DNA of 64,000 bases from Herbinix hemicellulosilytica. Its GTDB lineage: Bacteria; Bacillota; Clostridia; Lachnospirales; Lachnospiraceae. Positions 55,355-62,852 of the stretch are shown piece after piece. Where the stretch lies: assembly GCF_002904165.1 (NCBI RefSeq), contig NZ_CVTD020000015.1:62001-126000 (forward strand), in the 5' to 3' direction. Position numbers and translations under genes: made by a program. The stretch's first letter is position 1, and every line of letters begins with the position of its first letter. A model generated the notes under the pieces. The model worked only from the letters and a program-made list of their open reading frames with translations, ran no database searches and had not been told where the DNA came from.

Positions 55355-56767
55355 ATGGCTGAACAAGCAAAGAGACCCGTAAAAATAACAGAAACCATCC
55401 TTCGGGACGCCCATCAGTCTTTAATAGCTACAAGAATGTCCACCGAAGAGATGCTTCCTATAATAGAAAAAATGGATAAAGTAGGCTACCATGCAGTAGA
55501 ATGCTGGGGTGGCGCTACTTTTGACGCTTCCCTTCGCTTCCTTAAGGAAGATCCTTGGGAAAGATTAAGAAAATTAAGGGCTGGATTTAAAAATACAAAG
55601 CTGCAGATGCTTTTCCGCGGCCAGAATATATTGGGATACCGTCATTATGCAGATGACGTTGTAGAATATTTTGTTCAGAAATCCATTGCCAACGGTATCG
55701 ATATCATCCGTATATTTGATGCTTTAAACGATCTTCGCAATCTTGAATGTGCCGTAAAAGCAACCAAAAAGGAAAACGGCCATGCCCAGGTTGCTATCTG
55801 CTATACTTTGGGAGACGCTTACACCATAGATTATTATGTTAATCTGGCAAAAGATATTGAATCCATGGGTGCTGATTCCATCTGTATCAAGGATATGGCA
55901 GGCTTACTTGTTCCTTATCAGGCAACCGAACTGGTAACTGCCCTTAAGAAAGCTGTCAATATTCCTATTGACCTTCATACTCACTACACCAGCGGTGTTG
56001 CTTCCATGACTTACATGAAAGCGGTTGAGGCAGGCTGCGATATCATTGATACCGCTATGTCCCCGTTTGCTCTGGGAACCAGCCAGCCGGCTACCGAAGT
56101 CATGGTTGAAACCTTTAAAGGTACACCTTATGACACAGGCCTTGATCAGAATCTTCTTGCCGAAATTGCAGACTATTTCCGCCCCTTAAGAGACAAGGCC
56201 TTAGAAAAAGGACTTCTTAATCCCAAGGTTATGGGCGTTGATATTAAAACTTTACTTTATCAGGTACCGGGAGGTATGCTCTCCAATCTGGTTTCCCAGC
56301 TTAAAGAGCAGAAGGCTGAAGATAAATACTATGAAGTTCTTGCAGAAGTACCTAGAGTCCGTAAAGACTTCGGTGAGCCGCCACTTGTTACTCCTTCCAG
56401 CCAGATTGTAGGTACTCAGGCTGTATTAAACGTACTTGCCGGAGAACGCTATAAGATGGTAACTAAGGAAACCAAGGCCCTTCTTTCCGGTGAATACGGA
56501 AGAACAGTTAAACCTTTCAATCCTGAAGTGCAAAAGAAGGTTATCGGGGATAAAAAGCCCATTACCTGCAGGCCGGCAGATCTGCTTGAACCCGAACTTA
56601 AAAAGATTGAAGCAGAGATTGCGGAATGGAAAGAGCAGGATGAGGACGTATTGTCCTACGCTTTATTCCCTCAGGTAGCTATGGAATTCTTCAAATACCG
56701 CAAGGCTCAAAAGACAGGTATTGACATAACCGAAGGGGATAAGGAAAACAAGGCTTATCCTGTATAA
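55355..56767 (+). CDS. oadA: oxaloacetate decarboxylase / pyruvate carboxylase subunit alpha (5S)
   Basis: 470 aa. TIM-barrel carboxyltransferase acting on pyruvate/oxaloacetate: ITETILRDAHQSLIATRM, RGQNILGYRHYADDVVEYF, SICIKDMAGLLVPYQA and LHTHYTSGVASMTYMKA are canonical. It ends without a biotinyl domain, so the carrier at 53692 must serve it. Together with the carboxyltransferase at 51745 this makes the set resemble a transcarboxylase (12S, 5S, 1.3S) plus Na+ pump. GGAGG before ATG. Confidence 0.93.
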   Translation: MAEQAKRPVKITETILRDAHQSLIATRMSTEEMLPIIEKMDKVGYHAVECWGGATFDASLRFLKEDPWERLRKLRAGFKNTKLQMLFRGQNILGYRHYADDVVEYFVQKSIANGIDIIRIFDALNDLRNLECAVKATKKENGHAQVAICYTLGDAYTIDYYVNLAKDIESMGADSICIKDMAGLLVPYQATELVTALKKAVNIPIDLHTHYTSGVASMTYMKAVEAGCDIIDTAMSPFALGTSQPATEVMVETFKGTPYDTGLDQNLLAEIADYFRPLRDKALEKGLLNPKVMGVDIKTLLYQVPGGMLSNLVSQLKEQKAEDKYYEVLAEVPRVRKDFGEPPLVTPSSQIVGTQAVLNVLAGERYKMVTKETKALLSGEYGRTVKPFNPEVQKKVIGDKKPITCRPADLLEPELKKIEAEIAEWKEQDEDVLSYALFPQVAMEFFKYRKAQKTGIDITEGDKENKAYPV

Positions 56768-56826
56768 TAAAGTAATTGAAAAATTAGTTTTTGTATAGTT
56801 TATAATTGAATAATATAAAAAGTTAT

Positions 56827-56867
56827 AAAAAGGTATCATATACAGCAAAAGTATTTGATACCTTTTT
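56827..56867 (+). terminator. terminator of the decarboxylase cluster
   Basis: AAAAAGGTATCA (56827-56838) pairs with TGATACCTTTTT (56856-56867); the downstream arm supplies the U-run. Confidence 0.85.
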
Positions 56868-56927
56868 GTATTTAGGAAAACTCTGGTTTTATTGAAGCAA
56901 AGCCAAATAGATCACAAAAAAAGCTAT

Positions 56928-57084
56928 ATGGAAACTATTAAAAAAATTTGAAAAGCTTATATGTTGTACAATAATAGCCATTGCCATTATTATATCCGGC
57001 GCTTTAATTGCCGATACCATTAAGGTCGGATTTGACAATTTACGGGGCGCAATAGTTTATCTGGCCGAATTACAACCTCGTTAG
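56928..57084 (+). pseudogene. small hydrophobic ORF interrupted by a frameshift
   Basis: From ATG 56928 the frame stops after METIKKI. Removing one A of the seven-A run (56940-56946) opens a ~51-residue frame: METIKKFEKLICC, one transmembrane helix (IIAIAIIISGALIA), then DTIKVGFDNLRGAIVYLAE and stop at 57082-57084. The downstream half has codon usage like its neighbours. There is no good Shine-Dalgarno at 56928. Either a decayed gene, a sequencing error in the homopolymer, or slippage; no family recognised. Confidence 0.45.
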
Positions 57085-57103
57085 GCACTGTAAAATTTTT
57101 TAC

Positions 57104-57132
57104 TTGACAACGTCTTAGTAATTATGTATACT
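57104..57132 (+). promoter_or_regulatory. sigma-A promoter of ylxM-ffh
   Basis: TTGACA at 57104-57109, 17 bases, TATACT at 57127-57132. Confidence 0.85.
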
Positions 57133-57137
57133 ACCAA

Positions 57138-57160
57138 CTGTAAAGAAAAAACCTTTACAG
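57138..57160 (+). promoter_or_regulatory. hairpin at the ylxM ribosome site
   Basis: CTGTAAAG (57138-57145) pairs with CTTTACAG (57153-57160), just overlapping the Shine-Dalgarno AGGTGG (57159-57164). It sits at the very 5' end of the transcript and could affect initiation or mRNA stability. Confidence 0.5.
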
Positions 57161-57172
57161 GTGGTGTTTTTA

Positions 57173-57547
57173 ATGCAGGACACAATATCAGGGGACTCCA
57201 AACTGGATGAACTGATATATTTATCGATGTTATATGATTTTTATGGAGAACTTTTGCCTGACAATAAAAAACAGGTTTTTGAAGATTACGTTCTGAATGA
57301 TTTATCCTTGAGCGAAATTGCGGAGCATATGAACATAAGCCGCCAGGGAGTCCATGATATTGTAAAGCGTTGTACCCAGGAATTAAAGGATTACGAAGAA
57401 AAGTTATCTTTACTTAAGAAATTTGCCAAAATTAAAGATATGCTTGAAAGTATCAAAAATTTATGCTATAAGATATCGGAAACCGGAGAAACAGACAAGT
57501 TGCAGGAAATTGCAGCCTTGGCAGATGATATATTAAAGGAGCTGTAA
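57173..57547 (+). CDS. ylxM: YlxM, SRP-associated helix-turn-helix protein
   Basis: About 124 aa. A sigma70-region-4-like helix-turn-helix (LSLSEIAEHMNISRQGVHDIVKR written here in part) in residues 40-65; the family partners Ffh in the SRP pathway. ATG 57173 is 8 bases from AGGTGG; GTG 57161 is in frame but part of that site. The ffh ATG begins one base after the stop, so the two are tightly coupled. Confidence 0.9.
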   Translation: MQDTISGDSKLDELIYLSMLYDFYGELLPDNKKQVFEDYVLNDLSLSEIAEHMNISRQGVHDIVKRCTQELKDYEEKLSLLKKFAKIKDMLESIKNLCYKISETGETDKLQEIAALADDILKEL

Positions 57548-57548
57548 T

Positions 57549-58892
57549 ATGGCATTTGATAATTTATCTGAAAAGCTTCAGAATATTTTTAAAAATTTAA
57601 GAGGAAAAGGACGCCTTACGGAAGCTGACGTAAAAACGGCTCTTAAAGAAGTAAAAATGGCTCTACTTGAAGCAGACGTCAATTTTAAAGTTGTAAAAAA
57701 CTTTATTGCTTCCGTTCAGGAAAGGGCAATAGGACAGGATGTCCTAAACAGCCTGACTCCGGGCCAAATGGTTATTAAAATCGTAAACGAGGAAATGATA
57801 AATATGCTGGGAGGCAGTGCTGCCCAGCTGCAGCTTCAGCCTGCCGGTGAAATAACCGTAATTATGATGTGCGGTCTGCAGGGTGCCGGTAAGACCACAA
57901 CCGTGGCAAAACTGGCTGGAAAGCTAAAATCCATGGGAAGAAAGCCTTTGCTTGCAGCCTGCGATATATACAGGCCCGCCGCTATAGATCAGTTAATAAT
58001 CAACGGAGAAAAACAGGGTGTCAGCGTATTTTCCATGGGTGATAAGCATAAACCCTTAAATATCGCAAAAGCGGCAGTGGAGCATGCATCAAAAAACGGT
58101 TTTAATGTGGTTATACTGGATACCGCAGGAAGGCTTCATATTGATGAAGGCATGATGGAAGAGCTGCAGGAGATTAAGTCCAATATGCCCGTTCATCAAA
58201 CTATACTCGTTGTAGACGCCATGACAGGTCAGGATGCGGTTAACGTAGCCCAGACCTTTAACGATAAGCTCGGTATTGACGGGGTAATTCTTACCAAACT
58301 GGACGGCGATACCAGAGGCGGCGCCGCTTTATCCATACGGGCCGTAACCGGAAAACCTATCCTTTATGCCGGTATGGGCGAAAAACTGTCAGATCTTGAA
58401 CCATTCTACCCTGACAGAATGGCATCCAGAATCCTCGGCATGGGTGATATACTTACCCTTATAGATAAGGCCCAGGCACAATTTGATGAAGAGAAAGCCC
58501 GCGAGATGGAAAGGAAAATCAAGAAAGCCGAGTTTGATTTCAACGATTTTCTTGAACAAATGCAGCAAATTAAGAAAATGGGCGGTATAGCTGACATCCT
58601 TAGTATGCTTCCCGGTATGGGAAAACAATTAAAAGATGTAGAAATAGACGAAAAGGCTCTGGCAAGAACCGAAGCCATCATATATTCCATGACCAAGGAA
58701 GAAAGAGCCAACCCTGATATATTAAACCTTTCCCGCAAAAAAAGAATAGCAGCCGGAGCAGGAGTGGACATATCGGAAGTCAACGCCCTGGTAAAGCAAT
58801 TTGACCAGATGAAAAAGATGATGAAACAGATGTCCGGCATGCTCGGCAAAGGCGGCAAGCGGGCCAGATTTAAATTGCCTTTCGGTTTATAA
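57549..58892 (+). CDS. ffh: signal recognition particle protein Ffh
   Basis: 447 aa. SRP54 homologue. NG GTPase domain with GLQGAGKTTTVAKLAG, DTAGRLHIDEGMM and TKLDGDTRGGA, then a Met-rich M domain (about 300-440; MKKMMKQMSGMLG) that binds signal peptides and 4.5S RNA. AAAGGAG precedes the ATG. FtsY, its receptor, is in the window at 47045. rpsP follows. Confidence 0.97.
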   Translation: MAFDNLSEKLQNIFKNLRGKGRLTEADVKTALKEVKMALLEADVNFKVVKNFIASVQERAIGQDVLNSLTPGQMVIKIVNEEMINMLGGSAAQLQLQPAGEITVIMMCGLQGAGKTTTVAKLAGKLKSMGRKPLLAACDIYRPAAIDQLIINGEKQGVSVFSMGDKHKPLNIAKAAVEHASKNGFNVVILDTAGRLHIDEGMMEELQEIKSNMPVHQTILVVDAMTGQDAVNVAQTFNDKLGIDGVILTKLDGDTRGGAALSIRAVTGKPILYAGMGEKLSDLEPFYPDRMASRILGMGDILTLIDKAQAQFDEEKAREMERKIKKAEFDFNDFLEQMQQIKKMGGIADILSMLPGMGKQLKDVEIDEKALARTEAIIYSMTKEERANPDILNLSRKKRIAAGAGVDISEVNALVKQFDQMKKMMKQMSGMLGKGGKRARFKLPFGL

Positions 58893-58905
58893 AACAGCTT
58901 GTTGT

Positions 58906-58972
58906 GTTATTTGATGTAATACATCAGATATTATATATTTGATGTATTAAACACCTGATAACATTTCATATA
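58906..58972 (+). promoter_or_regulatory. rpsP leader with mutually exclusive hairpins
   Basis: Arm B (58918-58926, AATACATCA) can pair with arm A upstream (TGATGTA, 58912-58918; 7 bp around a one-base centre) or with arm C (TGATGTATT, 58940-58948; 9 bp). GTTAT (58906-58910) and ATAAC (58968-58972) can close an outer stem. Attenuator-like arrangement; no terminator U-run visible. Confidence 0.4.
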
Positions 58973-58997
58973 AATCCTAATCAAGGAGGTGAAGAAC

Positions 58998-59240
58998 ATG
59001 GCAGTAAAAATCAGATTAAAAAGAATGGGCCAAAAGAAAGCTCCTTTCTATAGAATAGTTGTTGCTGATTCCAGATCTCCCAGAGACGGAAGATTTATCG
59101 AGGAAATCGGCACTTATGATCCTACAAAAAATCCCAGCGCCTTCAATGTAAATGAGGAGGCTGCTAAGAAGTGGCTTGCTAACGGTGCAAAACCGACTGA
59201 TACGGTAGCTAAGATATTTAAGCATGCCGGTCTTCTTTAA
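58998..59240 (+). CDS. rpsP: 30S ribosomal protein S16
   Basis: 80 aa. [20 protein letters not shown] and [17 protein letters not shown] are S16 hallmarks. ATG 58998 with AAGGAGGTG upstream; GTG 58989 is in frame within that site. In the ffh-rpsP-khpA-rimM-trmD-rplS order. Confidence 0.97.
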   Translation: MAVKIRLKRMGQKKAPFYRIVVADSRSPRDGRFIEEIGTYDPTKNPSAFNVNEEAAKKWLANGAKPTDTVAKIFKHAGLL

Positions 59241-59270
59241 TAATGGGATCCTATAAATTTCAACCGTAAT

Positions 59271-59381
59271 AAAGTTCAAAATGAACAAAGTTCATAAAGA
59301 GCAAAGTTCAACATGAACAAAGTTCATTTTTGAACTATTGGAAGTTCATAAATGAACATATAAAGTTCATTTATGAACTTT
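59271..59381 (+). repeat. array of six GTTCA/TGAAC palindromic repeats
   Basis: Units: 59271-59286, 59287-59302, 59303-59318, 59319-59335, 59342-59357 and 59362-59381. Consensus AAAGTTCA-N3-TGAAC, about 16 bases, each nearly palindromic; the second unit has a mutated right half. The last unit (AAAGTTCAT-TT-ATGAACTTT, then TT) is a good intrinsic terminator. The repeats also create TGAAC-AAA-GTTCA palindromes between units. Confidence 0.9.
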
Positions 59382-59395
59382 TTGGTAAGGATTTA

Positions 59396-59411
59396 GCTGC
59401 CATATGGCAGC
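59396..59411 (+). repeat. perfect 16-bp palindrome abutting the khpA ribosome site
   Basis: GCTGCCATATGGCAGC, ending next to ATGGAGGT (59412-59419). Same placement as the palindrome before recA. Confidence 0.6.
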
Positions 59412-59424
59412 ATGGAGGTTGAAT

Positions 59425-59655
59425 ATGAAAAAATTGGTTGAAGTAATTGCTAAATCACTCGTAGATCATCCCGATGAGGTTGTTGTTACGGAAAAGGAAA
59501 CCGACAAATCAATTATAATTGAATTGAAAGTCGCTTCCGAAGATATGGGGAAAGTGATTGGCAAGCAAGGCCGTATTGCAAAATCCATACGTACCGTAGT
59601 AAAAGCAGCCGCAGCTAAGAGTGATAAAAAAGTAGTGGTTGAAATTATACAATAA
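59425..59655 (+). CDS. khpA: KhpA, KH-domain RNA-binding protein
   Basis: 76 aa. Single KH domain with the GxxG loop in GKVIGKQGRIAKSIRTVVK. KhpA binds RNA, usually with KhpB/EloR, affecting cell elongation and division. ATG 59425 with TGGAGGT upstream; ATG 59404 lies in the palindrome. Position between rpsP and rimM is standard in Firmicutes. Confidence 0.92.
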   Translation: MKKLVEVIAKSLVDHPDEVVVTEKETDKSIIIELKVASEDMGKVIGKQGRIAKSIRTVVKAAAAKSDKKVVVEIIQ

Positions 59656-59660
59656 TTCAA

Positions 59661-59704
59661 AATGATTAATATTCAAAGGGATTAGCTTCCGGATATTAAT
59701 CATT
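59661..59704 (+). terminator. AT-rich hairpin just after khpA
   Basis: AATGATTAATAT (59661-59672) pairs with ATATTAATCATT (59693-59704), 12 bp perfect. Confidence 0.6.
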
Positions 59705-59712
59705 TCGGATGC

Positions 59713-59745
59713 AGGCTGTTGTTCTCTTAGCAACAGCCTTTATTT
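59713..59745 (+). terminator. intrinsic terminator after khpA
   Basis: AGGCTGTTG (59713-59721) pairs with CAACAGCCT (59731-59739), followed by TTATTTTC. Confidence 0.85.
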
Positions 59746-60038
59746 TCATATAAAATGCAATTATATTCAATTGCAATTATCTTTATAAAAGTTTGAAGAT
59801 TATAGATAATAAATAGTAATTTAGTTGCCTTTACAAAATTATCGTTTTATTTTATGTTCGGGTATTGGGCTGTTTAATACCTGTCTTTAATATTTAATCG
59901 AAAATCAAATCACATATTTGTCTTTTATTTAGTCGATGTAATATTATAAAGGAAATTTCAAAGTGATATTTTAATAAAGAAAAAATTCTGTAAAGATTAT
60001 ACTTCAATAAAAATTAATAAAAATAGAGGAAGAAAGCA
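59740..60038. other. AT-rich gap before rimM
   Basis: About 300 bases, no open frame with a ribosome site. Contains the rimM promoter (59918-59947) and a small hairpin GGTATT/AATACC near 59850-59870. The ylqD gene often found here in Bacillus is absent. Confidence 0.5.
59918..59947 (+). promoter_or_regulatory. sigma-A promoter of rimM-trmD
   Basis: TTGTCT at 59918-59923, 18 bases, TATTAT at 59942-59947. Confidence 0.55.
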
Positions 60039-60545
60039 ATGGAAAACTATTTGAGAGTAGGCGTTATTACAACAACCCACGGTATTAAAGGTGAGGTTAA
60101 AGTCTATCCCACCACAGACGATATTAACCGTTTTGAATACCTGAAAAATGTATATCTGGATACCGGAAAAGGTTATTTGTCTCTGGAAGTAGAAGGGGTA
60201 AAATACTTTAAACAGTCTGTTATACTAAAATTTAAAGGTTTCGATAATATCAACGATATAGAAAAATACAGGGGTAAGGATCTTTTAGTCCCCAGGGAAG
60301 AAGCAATAAAACTGGAAAAAGACGAATATTTTATCTGTGATATTATAGGTTCGGAAGTATTTACGGATGAAGGGGACAGGCTTGGTATTCTGACTGAAGT
60401 AATTACCACAGCGGCTAATGATGTTTATGTGGTAAAAAACGAAAACAATAAAGAAATTTTGCTTCCTTCCATTAAAGAGTGTATTCTCGATATAGATATT
60501 GAAAATAAAAAGATAAAAGTTCATTTAATGAACGGTTTAATATAA
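60039..60545 (+). CDS. rimM: ribosome maturation factor RimM
   Basis: 168 aa. 30S assembly factor. N-terminal RimM barrel with [20 protein letters not shown] and a C-terminal PRC barrel ([16 protein letters not shown]). ATG has GGAAG upstream. trmD follows with a 32-41-base gap, as usual. Confidence 0.93.
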   Translation: MENYLRVGVITTTHGIKGEVKVYPTTDDINRFEYLKNVYLDTGKGYLSLEVEGVKYFKQSVILKFKGFDNINDIEKYRGKDLLVPREEAIKLEKDEYFICDIIGSEVFTDEGDRLGILTEVITTAANDVYVVKNENNKEILLPSIKECILDIDIENKKIKVHLMNGLI

Positions 60546-60586
60546 ACGAATACCAAGATAACCCTACGAAAGGTACGGTGGGAAAT

Positions 60587-61366
60587 GTGAATTTTCATGT
60601 TATGACCTTATTCCCTGAAATGATAGAAACTGCCATAAATACCAGTATTACTGGAAGGGCTATTGAAAAAGGAATCATATCCGTAAATACGGTAAATATA
60701 AGGGATTTTGCCAACAATAAGCATAACAGGGTTGACGATTACCCTTATGGCGGCGGAGCAGGTATGGTTATCCAGGCCGAACCTGTGTATAAAGCATACG
60801 GATATTTGGTAAATCACATAAAATTATCAAAACAAGATCAGACCAATTTTAAAAAACCCAGGGTTATCTATCTGACTCCTCAGGGCCGAATATTCAATCA
60901 AAATATGGCCAGGGACCTTTCACGGGAGGAAGACCTTATCCTGCTATGCGGTCATTATGAGGGTATAGACGAAAGGGTCCTGGAAATGATAGTAACGGAC
61001 AACATTTCCATAGGGGATTATGTACTAACCGGCGGCGAACTGCCGGCTCTTGTTCTCATTGATGCAATTTCCCGGTTGGTTCCCGGTGTACTTAACAATG
61101 AAACAAGTGCTGAATTTGAAACCTTTAAGGATAATCTGCTCGAATACCCTCAATATACCCGGCCTGAAGTATTTATGGGCCGTAGAGTTCCTGAAGTTTT
61201 ACTTTCCGGTCATCATGCCAAAATTGAAGAATACAGAAGAAAGCAATCAATTATCCGTACTTATGAAAGACGTCCCGATTTACTGGAAAATGCAAATTTA
61301 ACTGAAGAAGAACGGGAGTTTTTAACCCGATTGATATTTGAAAAAAATTATGATATATATGAGTAA
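60587..61366 (+). CDS. trmD: tRNA (guanine-N1)-methyltransferase
   Basis: About 259 aa. Methylates G37 of tRNAs next to the anticodon. The SPOUT trefoil knot is clear: LLCGHYEGIDERV and NISIGDYVLTGGELPAL. GTG 60587 gives the normal family start (MNFHVMTLFPEM); GTG 60578 is also in frame with AAAGG closer upstream, so the exact start is uncertain. Confidence 0.93.
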   Translation: MNFHVMTLFPEMIETAINTSITGRAIEKGIISVNTVNIRDFANNKHNRVDDYPYGGGAGMVIQAEPVYKAYGYLVNHIKLSKQDQTNFKKPRVIYLTPQGRIFNQNMARDLSREEDLILLCGHYEGIDERVLEMIVTDNISIGDYVLTGGELPALVLIDAISRLVPGVLNNETSAEFETFKDNLLEYPQYTRPEVFMGRRVPEVLLSGHHAKIEEYRRKQSIIRTYERRPDLLENANLTEEEREFLTRLIFEKNYDIYE

Positions 61367-61373
61367 AAAATAC

Positions 61374-61402
61374 TTGCTTTATGTAAAATTATATGATAAA
61401 GT
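61374..61402 (+). promoter_or_regulatory. possible sigma-A promoter of rplS
   Basis: TTGCTT at 61374-61379, 17 bases, TAAAGT at 61397-61402, between trmD and rplS. Confidence 0.4.
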
Positions 61403-61476
61403 TAAGAATTGTGAGAATGGATGGTCCTCTGTTACCTCTGTGTAATAAGAACATCTAAATGATAGGAGGTCACAAA

Positions 61477-61824
61477 ATGAACGATATTATCAAAGCAATC
61501 GAAGCAGAACAGTTGAGAAACGATATTGCTGATTTTAATGTAGGCGATACGGTTCGTGTTTATGCAAAAGTTAAGGAAGGTAACCGCGAGAGAATTCAGG
61601 TTTTTGAAGGTACCGTACTTAAAAGACAGCACGGTGGTGCAAGAGAAACTTTTACCGTAAGAAAAACTTCAAGCGGCGTAGGTGTAGAAAAAACCTGGCC
61701 CCTTCACAGTCCTAACATTGACAAGATTGAAGTTGTAAGACGCGGTAAAGTAAGAAGAGCAAAACTGTTCTATCTGCGTGACAGAGTCGGTAAGAAAGCT
61801 AAAGTTAAAGAGATATTAAAGTAA
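61477..61824 (+). CDS. rplS: 50S ribosomal protein L19
   Basis: 115 aa. [20 protein letters not shown] and [20 protein letters not shown] are L19 hallmarks, as is the basic tail [18 protein letters not shown] 61477 has AGGAGGT upstream; ATG 61459 is in frame before that site. A terminator follows. Confidence 0.97.
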   Translation: MNDIIKAIEAEQLRNDIADFNVGDTVRVYAKVKEGNRERIQVFEGTVLKRQHGGARETFTVRKTSSGVGVEKTWPLHSPNIDKIEVVRRGKVRRAKLFYLRDRVGKKAKVKEILK

Positions 61825-61838
61825 TTAAAGTAATCGAA

Positions 61839-61875
61839 AAAAAGGGACATACCTTGTGTATTGTCTCTTTTTTAT
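61839..61875 (+). terminator. intrinsic terminator after rplS
   Basis: AAAAAGGGACA (61839-61849) pairs with TGTCTCTTTTT (61862-61872) with one G-U pair; the T-run continues. Confidence 0.88.
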
Positions 61876-62245
61876 TGAACAAATATGCCTTAACCTATAT
61901 GATTTTATACGAAACATATTACCGGCTTTATATAACCGCAATATTAGGTTGTAACCTGCCTTATTTCAATATATAATAAGATAAACAGTTTCTTTGAAAC
62001 AAAAATTAGTCTCAATAAATTTTTATTTATTTGATTTGTAGATAATTAAGTTACATTAATATTTATCTTATAATTTAATGATTTTATTTTATAATTGGAA
62101 ACTTTAATCTTAAATTTAATATAAAACACATTATATAGCACATTTAATAAATTAAATTTATATTTTATAAAAACTTTTAATTTTTCCTGATTTAATTTTA
62201 GATTGACATTGATAAAAAAACTTACGGCGGAAGGGGAGAATTACA
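61876..62245. other. AT-rich gap before lepB
   Basis: About 370 bases with very high AT content and no supported gene. TTGACA occurs at 62203-62208 but without a matched -10 at usual spacing before the lepB start, so no promoter is claimed. Confidence 0.5.
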
Positions 62246-62830
62246 TTGGACTTTGATTTTGAACGGGAAAGCAAAAAACCTGCTGTTATGAAAATACTGA
62301 TTGAAATATTTATTTGGGCGGCACAAATTGCGGCGGTTATTTTCCTTGCATATTTTATAATTTATTATTGTGTTGAGAAAACTACTGTAATAGGAAGTTC
62401 GATGGAAAAAACCCTTTCTGCCAATGACCAGATCATAATTAATAAATTTATTTATCATGTATCTGATCCGAAGCGCTTTGATGTTATTGTATTTAAACAA
62501 AGCGGAAAAGAACACAGTTTTTACAATATTAAGCGTATTATAGGCCTTCCCGGCGAGACCGTCCAGATAAAAGACGGTTATATATATATAAACGGTGAAG
62601 TGCTGGAAGAAATAATCGAAGTCGATGAAATGGTCAATTACGGACTGGCGGCAGAAGAAATAGTGCTGGAGGAAAATGAATATTTTGTACTTGGCGATAA
62701 CAGAAACAACAGTGAAGACAGCAGATTTGCCAGTATCGGAAATATAACAAGAGATGAAATCATCGGAAAAGCTTCTTTAAGATTATCTCCTTTTAACTTC
62801 ATAAGCAAACTTAACTTAAAAGAATCATAA
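62246..62830 (+). CDS. lepB: signal peptidase I
   Basis: 194 aa. Cleaves signal peptides outside the membrane. One N-terminal membrane helix (about 18-40), catalytic Ser52 (GSSMEKTL) and Lys96 (IKRIIGLPGE), and the conserved LGDNRNNSEDSR. The start is TTG 62246 with AAGGGGAG upstream. Gram-positive SipS/LepB length. rbgA begins 22 bases later. Confidence 0.95.
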   Translation: MDFDFERESKKPAVMKILIEIFIWAAQIAAVIFLAYFIIYYCVEKTTVIGSSMEKTLSANDQIIINKFIYHVSDPKRFDVIVFKQSGKEHSFYNIKRIIGLPGETVQIKDGYIYINGEVLEEIIEVDEMVNYGLAAEEIVLEENEYFVLGDNRNNSEDSRFASIGNITRDEIIGKASLRLSPFNFISKLNLKES

Positions 62831-62852
62831 AAATAGAAAATGAGGTATTATA

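Noticed and set aside
59271-59381. CRISPR array or LexA-site cluster for the GTTCA/TGAAC repeats
   Set aside because: Units are only ~16 bases with no unique spacers, so it is not a CRISPR array. LexA boxes need GAAC-N4-GTTC; the between-unit palindromes have a three-base centre.
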